The translations under genes were made by a program, and so were the position numbers. Source: an uncultured Tateyamaria sp. (GTDB lineage: Bacteria; Pseudomonadota; Alphaproteobacteria; Rhodobacterales; Rhodobacteraceae). Taken from it: a DNA stretch of 64,000 nt. This document shows positions 7,833-15,760 of the stretch, in pieces (within the stretch, counting starts at the first letter, position 1; every line of letters begins with the position of its first letter). The stretch spans positions 1-64,000 of the forward strand of contig NZ_CANMBJ010000001.1 in NCBI RefSeq assembly GCF_947496075.1, read 5' to 3'. The notes under the pieces were generated by a model. That model was not told the origin of the DNA and ran no database searches. It saw only the letters and a program-made list of their open reading frames with translations.

Positions 7833-10200
7833 TGGCAAACACCTTGAGCAACGTATTTGGCGGTGTTCGCGCCAGCCGCAATGCGGGCCACGCAGCCGCC
7901 GCTAGAGCTGCGAGTATGGCGTAGAGACCCAGACGCGCATAATCACCGGGGAACAGGAACATAGGCAAGCGCCATCCAAACGCTTCGACATTAATGACTG
8001 CCAGCAATACCCATGCCAGCCCAAGGCCGACAGGCAACGCGAAGAGACATACCAGCCCAGCACAGACAACGGCGCGCATCAATTCAAGTTGTCCAATCTT
8101 GCGCCGTGTCAGTCCAAGCGCCCAGACAGGGGCCAATTGCGGGATCCGTAGATCGGCCAATGTCAGCAAACTCATCAGCATGGCAAAGCCAGCGACCGCC
8201 AGGGTCAGTACATTCAACGCTGCCGTCACTGTAAAGGTGCGGTCGAAGACCTGCAGTGAAAAGGCCTTGATCGCCGACTGATCCGTAACTGCGTTGTCGG
8301 CAATGCCCAAGTCGTCCATTAGAACACCCCGGAGCTGCTGCGGGTCTTGCGTGCGCAAGCCAAATTGGCGGGGTGTAATGTCCGGATGTAGATGGCGGAA
8401 CAGGGTTTCAGCTACGACAACCTGCCCTTTCGGATTGCCATAATCGGCCACCACCGCGGCAATGGGCAATGACTGTCCCGGCGCAATGTCGATCTGATCC
8501 CCGACCCATAGATCCGCACGCCGCGCAAGCTGCTCGTTGGCGACTGCCGCCTCCCCGGCCTCAACCTGATCCCAGGCGTCTGGTAGGGCATCCAGAAACA
8601 CCCAATTGTCCCGGTATGTTGGGCCAACACGCACACCAAAAAGGCGGGCTGGAAGCCGCTCGACCTGTGCATCCACTGCAAGTAGTGGAAGGACCGTGAC
8701 CCCCTGCCCGGCCATCGCCGTCTCGATCGTTGCGGCTTGCGCTGCATCCGTGGCTTCAACATACAATTCCGATGCGAGCCTCTGATCAAGAAAGTCCACA
8801 AATGTCTGCCTGAAGCTGGACACCATGGTTGCCACGCCAATATTGGCCGACAGCGCAAGCAAGAGCGCCATCAAGGCAAGACTAAGACCCGGCAATTGCT
8901 GCCGCGTGTCCGCCCAAAACCAGCGATTTGCCGGGGTTCTCGCAAGGTTTTCCGCGTACCTGAGCAACGGATGGACAACCACCGGCAAAGCCAACGCTGC
9001 GCCAATCAGGAAAAACCCCAAGAGCGCAAATCCGGCCAACAAGCCCGACCCGCCCCAGAGAAGCCCAGCCGCACAAAGCAGCAAGGCAGCTGCAACAGCT
9101 GCTTGTACACGCTGCATACGTCCAGAAGTCATGGCCCATGCGCGGGGTCGCGCGCTCGCCAGCAGGGGCATGCGCGCGATTTGCCACAGCCGCCCACCAG
9201 CGGCAGCAAAAGCCCCAAGCACCGCAATGGCAAGACCCGAAGCCCACCAAGACGCACGGAATTGAAGCGTTCCAGCGACCTCAGTGCCATACAACCCCCG
9301 CAAGGTCACAGCCACGTCTGGCAGCAAGATGGCCGCGATCACATAGCCCAGAACAATACCCAAACCTGCGCCAACAAGTGCCAGCAACAGAAGCTCGATC
9401 AGCATCAAACTGACGAGGCGTCGCAAAGGCACACCCAGCGCACGCAAGGTGCGCACCAGCCCCCGGCGCTGCTCAAAGGCAAGGCCGATCGTACTGTACA
9501 CGATGAAGAGGCCCACGGCGAAGCTGAGCAAACCAAAAGCGGTCAGGTTCAGGTGAAAGCTGTCAGTCAGCTCTCCCATATCAGCGGTTTGGTTCGCTCC
9601 TTGCAGGCGCAGCCCCGGTGCGACGTCATCAAGGTCGGGCCTTGCCATCGATTGCACAGGTTGCAGCAGAAGGCGCGACAGATCATCACGACCAAGCAAT
9701 CGTTGAACGACACCGATGTCACCCACCGCGATGCCAGGCGCGATGGCGGGATCAATGACTAACTCGATTTCAGTCTGCAGTCGTGCCGCAGTGGTTGCAT
9801 TTGCATAGATTTGCCCGGGATCCAGAAAGGCCGTCAGATCACTGGTCTGGGCCACCTGCCCGACGCCAAAACCCGCAGGCGAAGAAAGAGGGTCAAAACC
9901 AAGCAGGCGAACGCCTTCGAACCGTCCGTCAAGCACGGGCGAAACCAGCCATCCTGCTCGGCGCAGTTCCACGAAGTCCTGCTGCCCAATACTGTCACCC
10001 GTTTTTGGCACGACCTGATCGAACTGACCCTCACCCAGCGTTGCAGCGGCAGCATCATAGCTGGCGCGTGCCTCTGCATTGATGGCCTGCACGCCAGACC
10101 AAAGCGCCGTTGCCAACGCAAGGCCCGCCAAAAAGGCAAACAGCTGCATAGGGTTTCGCCGCCAGTGCGACAGCAATGCAGCCATGCAGGCGCGTGTCAT
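7822..10200 (-). CDS. FtsX/MacB-type ABC transporter permease
   Basis: A 792-aa membrane protein with a duplicated FtsX layout. There is a TM segment near the N-terminus (residues 20-40), a large periplasmic domain, a TM cluster around residues 215-325 and another at 340-460. A second periplasmic domain follows and a C-terminal TM group lies at 660-785. It lacks its own ATPase and is coupled by an ATGA overlap to the LolD-like gene upstream. The family moves lipoproteins, lipids or peptides by mechanotransmission across the envelope. Here it probably supplies or works with the lipocalin-domain protein downstream. Confidence 0.88.
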   Translation of the reverse strand: MTRACMAALLSHWRRNPMQLFAFLAGLALATALWSGVQAINAEARASYDAAAATLGEGQFDQVVPKTGDSIGQQDFVELRRAGWLVSPVLDGRFEGVRLLGFDPLSSPAGFGVGQVAQTSDLTAFLDPGQIYANATTAARLQTEIELVIDPAIAPGIAVGDIGVVQRLLGRDDLSRLLLQPVQSMARPDLDDVAPGLRLQGANQTADMGELTDSFHLNLTAFGLLSFAVGLFIVYSTIGLAFEQRRGLVRTLRALGVPLRRLVSLMLIELLLLALVGAGLGIVLGYVIAAILLPDVAVTLRGLYGTEVAGTLQFRASWWASGLAIAVLGAFAAAGGRLWQIARMPLLASARPRAWAMTSGRMQRVQAAVAAALLLCAAGLLWGGSGLLAGFALLGFFLIGAALALPVVVHPLLRYAENLARTPANRWFWADTRQQLPGLSLALMALLLALSANIGVATMVSSFRQTFVDFLDQRLASELYVEATDAAQAATIETAMAGQGVTVLPLLAVDAQVERLPARLFGVRVGPTYRDNWVFLDALPDAWDQVEAGEAAVANEQLARRADLWVGDQIDIAPGQSLPIAAVVADYGNPKGQVVVAETLFRHLHPDITPRQFGLRTQDPQQLRGVLMDDLGIADNAVTDQSAIKAFSLQVFDRTFTVTAALNVLTLAVAGFAMLMSLLTLADLRIPQLAPVWALGLTRRKIGQLELMRAVVCAGLVCLFALPVGLGLAWVLLAVINVEAFGWRLPMFLFPGDYARLGLYAILAALAAAAWPALRLARTPPNTLLKVFANER

Positions 10201-10868
10201 GCGAGATGTCCCTGGCTTAGATGCAAGCGTCGATCCATCCGTGCCGCAATGGCCGGTGAATGGGTGACCAAAAGCAGCGCCGCCCCTGTATCCTCAACAA
10301 GATGAAGCAATTGGTCCAAGACTTCGGCCGCCGTGCCCTCGTCCAGGTTTCCTGTGGGTTCGTCAGCCAGCAGCACTTTGGGCCGAGCCGCGATCGCGCG
10401 CGCGATCGCCACGCGTTGCTGTTGACCTCCGGACAAGGCTTCGGGGTATTTTCGCATTTGATCTTTCAGGCCCAATCGCTGTGAAAGACGCTGGATCAGA
10501 TCATTGTCTACCCGTCCGGACAGCCGCGCCTGGAACGTGATGTTGTCACCTACCGTCAATGACGGGATCAGATTGAACTGCTGAAATACGACGGCCACGT
10601 CTTTGCATCGAACCTCTGCGCGCGCACTGTCCGACATTGCCCCCAGATCATGGCCCGCGACACGCACAACGCCCTCATCTGCCGTTTCAAGCCCACCGGC
10701 AATGTGCAAAAGCGTGCTCTTACCGCTGCCAGATTCTCCGGTCAGGGCCAATGTCTCCCCCGCTTCCAGCGTCAGGTCGACACCGCGCAGAACCGGTACA
10801 GGTGCTCCACCATTGGCGAATGACTTCTTAACACCGCTAAACTGTAAAACCGGAGGCAAAGCCGTCAT
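10197..10868 (-). CDS. ABC transporter ATP-binding protein, LolD/MacB type
   Basis: A 223-aa nucleotide-binding subunit. Walker A is GESGSGKST near residue 40, the Q loop is VVFQQFNL, the signature is LSGGQQQR, Walker B is VLLADEPTGNLD, and the switch His is in LLVTHSP. The DEPTGNLDE form is typical of the LolD/MacB/FtsE group that pairs with FtsX-fold permeases. The start overlaps the kinase stop and the stop overlaps the permease start, both as ATGA. Confidence 0.93.
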   Translation of the reverse strand: MTALPPVLQFSGVKKSFANGGAPVPVLRGVDLTLEAGETLALTGESGSGKSTLLHIAGGLETADEGVVRVAGHDLGAMSDSARAEVRCKDVAVVFQQFNLIPSLTVGDNITFQARLSGRVDNDLIQRLSQRLGLKDQMRKYPEALSGGQQQRVAIARAIAARPKVLLADEPTGNLDEGTAAEVLDQLLHLVEDTGAALLLVTHSPAIAARMDRRLHLSQGHLA

Positions 10869-12196
10869 GTGTGATCCATGTGCTTAGCCATCAGATCAGC
10901 GACCGGGACGCGCGCACGCAACCGATTGGCCAACAAGAACATGCCCGCAACCTTGCGCTGAATATACAGCAAGTCCATTGGAACCGGCGGCGGTACAAAG
11001 CCGTCAATCGCCAGTGCCTCCCCTGCCTGTTGCAAACGCTGGGACAGTCCAGACGCGGCAATGTCCAAGAAAGGAGATGCACGTATCTCGTCGAAAACAA
11101 TCATGATCATATCAAGGATGCATGCGCGAAACGGCTCATCCACCGTTTCAGGCACCAGTTCCATCGCCGCAACAATCTGTGCCACCTCGCCACGTGCCCC
11201 CGCACTCCCGGCCCGCATGAGCGCACGCATCTGTTCTGACAGCCTTGGCGGCACATTGCGAGTTGCACCGAAATCCAAAAGCACAATGCTCCCAGTGTCA
11301 GGGTCGTGGCGATAATTGGCAAAGTTCGGATCGGATTGCATGGCGCCAAACACAAACAGCTCGCGCAACATCAAATCACACAGGACATACATGACATGAT
11401 CGCGCTGTTCCTGCGGCAGGTCGGCGACACTCTCGATCCCGTCTGACGGCACAAAGGTCATGACGAGGACCTTGCCCGTGGAAAGCGGGGCGTGCAGTTC
11501 TGGCAGAGTTAGGCTCGGGTCGTCCTTCAGCAACGCAGCAAAGCGTTCAAGATGTGCGGCTTCCGCGTGGTAGTCCGCCTCTTCCTTCAACTGCGAACGC
11601 GCCTCGTCCAAGTAAGGGTCGATAGCAAAGCCGTCGGGTAACAAGCCAGACAATCGGATCAATCGGCCGATATTTGCAACATCACTGTCTATGCTTCGCG
11701 CGATGCTGGGATACTGAACTTTGATGGCAAGATCGGTTCCATCCGGCAATTGTGCCCTATGAACCTGGCCAATCGATGCAGCAGCAATGGGCCGAACATC
11801 AAAACGTGCAAACCGCTTGCGCCAGCCTGCGCCCCATTCCGCGTCCAGCACATCGCGCAACTGCTGCGGCGGCATGAAATCCGCATCTGCGCGCAACCGG
11901 GCCATGATATCGGCCAGCTCAGGCGGCAGCACATCGCCGGTATCCATCGACATCAACTGCCCGACCTTCATCGCAGCGCCGCGCATACGTGCCAGCTCGT
12001 CCGCGATGCGGCGCATGTTTGTGGGTGTCAGCAGCAAATCGCGCGCAACAGGGCGACGGCCCTGCCCCAGTTGCAGCGCGCCACCGAAGGCCATGCGCCC
12101 GGCCACACCTGCAGCAAGCGATCCCATCCGCCCAAAACGCGAGATGCGCCCCGCAGGCACCGCCAGCGGGCGCGACAGGTGTGAGTGATCGGTCAT
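10865..12196 (-). CDS. ABC1/UbiB-family atypical protein kinase-like protein
   Basis: A 443-aa ABC1 (AarF/UbiB/COQ8) family protein. The family-specific lysine-containing helix appears as GAAMKVGQLMSM (the KxGQ motif). An alanine-rich nucleotide loop follows in AAASIGQVHRAQL, the ATP-binding Lys is in LAIKVQYP, and LLDFGATR is the DFG equivalent. Members of this family support ubiquinone or other lipid metabolism. The start is ATG at 12196. It heads an operon with an ABC exporter, a lipocalin-domain protein and a flavoprotein, which suggests a lipid-linked role beyond housekeeping UbiB. There is no TM segment at the C-terminus of the kind found in UbiB. Confidence 0.88.
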   Translation of the reverse strand: MTDHSHLSRPLAVPAGRISRFGRMGSLAAGVAGRMAFGGALQLGQGRRPVARDLLLTPTNMRRIADELARMRGAAMKVGQLMSMDTGDVLPPELADIMARLRADADFMPPQQLRDVLDAEWGAGWRKRFARFDVRPIAAASIGQVHRAQLPDGTDLAIKVQYPSIARSIDSDVANIGRLIRLSGLLPDGFAIDPYLDEARSQLKEEADYHAEAAHLERFAALLKDDPSLTLPELHAPLSTGKVLVMTFVPSDGIESVADLPQEQRDHVMYVLCDLMLRELFVFGAMQSDPNFANYRHDPDTGSIVLLDFGATRNVPPRLSEQMRALMRAGSAGARGEVAQIVAAMELVPETVDEPFRACILDMIMIVFDEIRASPFLDIAASGLSQRLQQAGEALAIDGFVPPPVPMDLLYIQRKVAGMFLLANRLRARVPVADLMAKHMDHT

Positions 12197-12347
12197 GTGC
12201 TTTATAGTCCTTGCCTTCAAACCAACCTAAGTGACCCAGGAATGAAATCAATCGAACCACACACGATCCTTACTCAAGCAGAATATTGCGTTCGGCGACG
12301 ACAGCGACACCTCGGCCAAAGCAACGCACATAGAAAGCTTGAGAGGA

Positions 12348-12360
12348 GTGGCGGACAGGA
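12348..12360 (+). repeat. Candidate attL: 13-bp copy of tRNA-Ser 3' end
   Basis: GTGGCGGACAGGA here is identical and in the same orientation to 43601-43613, which covers the 3' acceptor end and CCA of tRNA-Ser. It lies in non-coding DNA about 520 bp left of folD. Thirteen bases is short for an attachment site, so chance or decay must be considered. Confidence 0.4.
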
Positions 12361-12803
12361 GGTCCGTCGGACTATTCTTTTATCACATTAACAATGTGTA
12401 TTAATTTTAGAGAAGTGAAAATTTATGTCCTAAAATTTACCGCATGTTGTTGAATTCTCTTTCTCCTTCGAAACCGGATACCAACGGTTCGCTGTCTTAC
12501 CGCAACAGCGCTTCAGCAGTTTTGAAACAACAAACCCAGCCTAGTGAATAGCGCCAAAAGTAGGATTTGTTCCGGCCCAAAGCCGACCTTGCCTGTGTTC
12601 AATCGCGCTGCGCCGCAGCGCCCCGACAACGGGCTTTGAATCAATACGCACTTTAGTCGAACAATGTGACGCGTACTGGGGCGTCAAAGTCCGATACCGC
12701 AGGAGGCTCAGATGCAAGGAACTCTAAGGTCACCATTCAAGAAGTGTAACCAGTGGCGGCGGGATGGCCAGCGTCTAGGGTTTTACTCAACAGCCACCCA
12801 CAC

Positions 12804-12822
12804 CAACAGTAAAAAAAGTTGC
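12804..12822 (+). promoter_or_regulatory. A-tract motif upstream of folD
   Basis: CAACAGTAAAAAAAGTTGC, ending 62 nt before the folD GTG. It closely matches motifs at 27859 (dmmD) and 38726 (tmoX), and more loosely 26091 (amt). Common features are a CAnCA-type lead, seven A residues, then (G/C)TTGC. Confidence 0.5.
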
Positions 12823-12884
12823 ACTAAGGGAAATAATCTGGAACGGTCGAACGTGTTAGCACAGCAAATGTCACCGGAGCCCCA

Positions 12885-13769
12885 GTGAAAGACAGCGCCC
12901 AGACCCATCATCACATCGACGGCCGCTCTGTCGCTGCCCGGATCCTGAACGCCTGCCGTACTTTCATCGAAGAGAACGGCCCCATTGGGCGGCTTGTCTC
13001 GGTCTCGATCGGTGACGTGCCGGAAATCGCGGTCTACGTGCGCAATCAGGAACGCGGCGCCGCCCGCGCCAACCTGCCCTTTGAAACCCAATTCTGGCAC
13101 GGCGACATCACTCAGGACGAGGCCAAGGCGAAAATCCAGCGCATGAATGATGACGCCGAGGTGCTGGGGATCATTCTTCAGCGGCCTGTGCCTGATCACA
13201 TCAACCTGCGCTCGCTGCAATCGGCGATCCACCCGCTTAAGGATGTCGAGGGGATGAACCCCGCGTCCATCGGCAACATCGTCTATTCCGACGTGGCACT
13301 TGCCCCCTGCACGGCAGCGGCCAGCGTCGAGTTGATCAAGGAAACGGGCCTTGACCTCAAAGGGCTGGAAGTGGTGATGATCGGCCACTCCGAAATTGTT
13401 GGCAAACCTGCTGCCATGATGCTGATGGCCGAAGGGGCCACCGTCACCGTCTGCCACCACCTGACCCGGTCGGTTGCCATGCACTCGCGCCGAGCCGACG
13501 TGGTGGTCGTGGCGGTCGGCATTCCGCACTTTCTGGGTCCCGACATGATCAAGCCGGGTGCTGCGGTGATCGACATCGGGATCAACCAGATCGACGGGCC
13601 AGACGGCACACCCAAAATCGTGGGCGACGTCGACACGGACGCGGTCGGAGACATCGCAGGCTGGATCACCCCGGTACCGGGGGGCGTTGGGCCGGTCACG
13701 GTGGCAATTCTGATGCGCAACGCAACCGTGGCGCACCAGCGTCAGGTCGCAGCAGGATGGATGGATTGA
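12885..13769 (+). CDS. folD: FolD paralog (methylene-THF dehydrogenase/cyclohydrolase family) lacking the catalytic Lys
   Basis: A 294-aa FolD-family protein, starting at GTG 12885 after GGAG. It should act on C1 units carried by tetrahydrofolate. Dehydrogenase features are well kept: the IGHSEIVGKP nucleotide loop, ALAPCTAAA, and ITPVPGGVGPVTVA near the C-terminus. The active-site motif normally Y-V-x-x-K reads YVRNQ here, replacing the lysine needed for cyclohydrolase chemistry with Gln. The usual KDVDG reads KDVEG and QLPLP reads QRPVP. It probably keeps NAD(P)-dependent methylene-THF oxidation but may have lost or altered hydrolysis. It lies one base from a GlxA-type regulator and is part of the C1-releasing amine cluster, so a housekeeping FolD probably exists elsewhere. 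Confidence 0.88.
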   Translation: MKDSAQTHHHIDGRSVAARILNACRTFIEENGPIGRLVSVSIGDVPEIAVYVRNQERGAARANLPFETQFWHGDITQDEAKAKIQRMNDDAEVLGIILQRPVPDHINLRSLQSAIHPLKDVEGMNPASIGNIVYSDVALAPCTAAASVELIKETGLDLKGLEVVMIGHSEIVGKPAAMMLMAEGATVTVCHHLTRSVAMHSRRADVVVVAVGIPHFLGPDMIKPGAAVIDIGINQIDGPDGTPKIVGDVDTDAVGDIAGWITPVPGGVGPVTVAILMRNATVAHQRQVAAGWMD

Positions 13770-13770
13770 G

Positions 13771-14799
13771 ATGGGCAAACCCGACAACCGCTTCGACGTC
13801 GCCGCCGCGATAGACATCCAGGTGCGATCGCGGGTGATCGAAATCCACGTGGCCAAGGGGTTCAGTGGGCTGGAACTGACATCAATCACCCACGTGCTGG
13901 CCACTGCCAACACGCTTTTGGAACGCGATCTGTTCTCCTGGCGCTACAGCACCGACACACCCGGCATCATCGCGGGTGATCAGGGCGCCCTTGTGCGGGC
14001 CGAACCGGCCATTGGCGACCACCGGCTTGCCGACATGATGGTTGTGGTCGGCGGCAAGGGGGCCGCAGCAGGCAAATGGCTGGCGCGGGCACGCGCGATG
14101 CAGCGCAAGGCGCGCACCGTGGTGGTGCTGTCCGACGCCGCCACGGCCTATATTCAGGCGACCAAGGCCCCCAGTGGGCGCGTTACCACCCACTGGCGCG
14201 ACATCACGAACCTTGTCGAAACGGGCTACCATCCCAAGCTCACCACGCATCTCAGTGAAAACTCCGATGGCATCATCACCGCCGCAGGTGCAGGGGCGAC
14301 GCTTGAGTTGATGGTGGGCCTGGTGGCGCCCTACCTGACCAGCCCGCAGGTGGCCGAGCTTGGCAATCACCTGCTGCTGCAAACCCTCCGCAAAAGCGAC
14401 GCGGAGCAACCCAAGGGCATGGCGGACAACGAAGGCATGTTTGACGCCCGCCTGACCAAGGTCATCCGCCTGATGGAAGACACGGTGAACGACCCCCTGT
14501 CCATGGATGAAATCACGGCGCGGGTTGGTGTCTCGACCCGGCATCTGGAGCGGGTGTTCCGCACCACGTTTAACGACACGCCCGCGCGTTTCTATAAACG
14601 CCTGCGGGTGAAACGTGCGCGCACCATGATCGAAGAGTCCCTGCTGCCCATGATAGACATCGCTATTGCCTGCGGTTTTGCCTCCTGCACAACCATGGCC
14701 AAGGCGGTCAAAGGGGAATACGGTGTGACGCCGTCCAAAATGCGGTCACGCAAAAGCATCCAGCTTTTGACCTATGAGGGTCGTCAGACCGCCAGATAG
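13771..14799 (+). CDS. GlxA-family AraC-type transcriptional regulator
   Basis: A 342-aa regulator with an N-terminal DJ-1/PfpI-like domain (about residues 20-190) and a C-terminal double HTH (about 240-330). The HTH includes SMDEITARVGVSTRHLERVF and IAIACGFASCTTMAKAVKGEYG. This architecture is shared with GbdR, which senses glycine-betaine breakdown products. It starts 1 bp after the folD stop, so the two are co-transcribed. Placement suggests it controls folD, tdm or other methylamine operons in response to a methylated amine; the ligand is not known. Confidence 0.88.
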   Translation: MGKPDNRFDVAAAIDIQVRSRVIEIHVAKGFSGLELTSITHVLATANTLLERDLFSWRYSTDTPGIIAGDQGALVRAEPAIGDHRLADMMVVVGGKGAAAGKWLARARAMQRKARTVVVLSDAATAYIQATKAPSGRVTTHWRDITNLVETGYHPKLTTHLSENSDGIITAAGAGATLELMVGLVAPYLTSPQVAELGNHLLLQTLRKSDAEQPKGMADNEGMFDARLTKVIRLMEDTVNDPLSMDEITARVGVSTRHLERVFRTTFNDTPARFYKRLRVKRARTMIEESLLPMIDIAIACGFASCTTMAKAVKGEYGVTPSKMRSRKSIQLLTYEGRQTAR

Positions 14800-15623
14800 C
14801 CAATCCCCATGAATACAACCGCGATCCCGAGCCATTGGATACGGGCCACCGCCTCGCGCAGGAATACGGCAGCCAGAATGATGGTCAGCACGCCAAAGGT
14901 TGACGCCGCCACAGATGCAAAGGCGGGATAGGCAAAACTGCCCGCCAGCATCACAGCACCAATGGCCGTAGCGTCCAGCACGCCCATGATCGCCAGCACC
15001 GACAACGCCGACTTGGCCGGTATGACCGGTTGCCGCAGGATCAGCGCAGCCACTCCAACAACGCAGACCGCAGCCACGCGCGCGACCGCGATGGCTGTCA
15101 TCTCCGACCCGCCGTCGACGGACAGTTGTCCAACGGCAAAGGACACTGCGAACCCGATGGCCGCCAACGCAGACCACAGGATGGCTGCAGGCTGCGCACC
15201 AGCACCTGTATCATCCTTTGACGTGGCGGCAACGAACCCGCAGCCTGTGACCACAATCAGCACCGCAACCCATTGAAAGGCCGTCACGGTCTGTCCATTC
15301 ATCACGGCCCAGCCCACAGACAGGATGGGAAAGCTCGCGACAATCGGAGCCACGACCCGCACCGGCCCAATCGCCAGCGCCTTATAGAATGCGGCCCCCG
15401 TGAGGCCAAAGATCACACCTGACAGAACAGCATAGACGGCAGCATCCGTTGCAAGCCCGCCTGCGCCAAGCGCGCCTGCCAATATGGTTGTGGCGATACA
15501 TCCGCTCACCAGCACCGGAAACAGGGACTGGAAAACACCCACCCGCTGCGAGATGTAGCGCACAAGCGTATCGTGCACGCCCCAGCAAAACGCCGCGATC
15601 AGGCCGAGCGTCAACGCACCCAT
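14784..15623 (-). CDS. DMT-superfamily EamA-type transporter
   Basis: A 279-aa membrane protein with about ten hydrophobic segments arranged as two EamA repeats (residues about 5-130 and 145-275). Repeat markers include FCWGVHDTLVRYIS and GLTGAAFYKALAIGPVRVVAPI. The ATG at 15623 is preferred; a GTG 42 nt upstream is possible. Its 3' end overlaps the regulator gene by 16 nt in convergent orientation. It is divergent from tdm. The substrate is unknown; export of a metabolite or uptake of an amine-related compound would fit the context but is not shown. Confidence 0.82.
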   Translation of the reverse strand: MGALTLGLIAAFCWGVHDTLVRYISQRVGVFQSLFPVLVSGCIATTILAGALGAGGLATDAAVYAVLSGVIFGLTGAAFYKALAIGPVRVVAPIVASFPILSVGWAVMNGQTVTAFQWVAVLIVVTGCGFVAATSKDDTGAGAQPAAILWSALAAIGFAVSFAVGQLSVDGGSEMTAIAVARVAAVCVVGVAALILRQPVIPAKSALSVLAIMGVLDATAIGAVMLAGSFAYPAFASVAASTFGVLTIILAAVFLREAVARIQWLGIAVVFMGIGYLAV

Positions 15624-15760
15624 TGGCGGCCCATCAAACCCTGATATATTTTTCTCACCTAGCACTGCCCCATTGCTTGCGGCATGGCAGCCGCTTCGTT
15701 ATTCTCACAGTTAAACATTTATTCCGCTAGTGCAAAAATCAGGCGGTATGGGAGGCGACG

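Larger units (their letters stand above)
12197..12884. other. Gene-poor junction region left of the methylamine cluster
   Basis: About 690 bp with no convincing gene. The part around 12370-12440 is unusually AT-rich for this window. It holds the tRNA-3'-end-like repeat at 12348-12360 and an A-tract motif at 12804-12822. There is a weak 58-codon frame from 12712 behind a good Shine-Dalgarno, which overlaps the folD start. This profile suits a junction of inserted DNA. Confidence 0.5.

Noticed and set aside
12348..12360. Possible second tRNA at the tRNA-like 13-bp match
   Set aside because: Flanking bases do not form a cloverleaf; only the acceptor-end word is shared.
12443..12550. 35-codon frame starting at the AT-rich block
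   Set aside because: Too short, no ribosome site, no homology pattern seen.
12712..12888. 58-codon frame with a good AGGAGG site just upstream of folD
   Set aside because: No recognisable protein, codon choice (CTA, TTA, AGG, AAT) unlike neighbours, and it runs through the A-tract motif; better read as leader or promoter DNA, though translation is not excluded.
12783..13913. 376-codon minus-strand frame opposite folD
   Set aside because: It runs exactly antisense to a clearly conserved FolD protein and has low-complexity His/Asp/Arg composition typical of GC-rich shadow frames.
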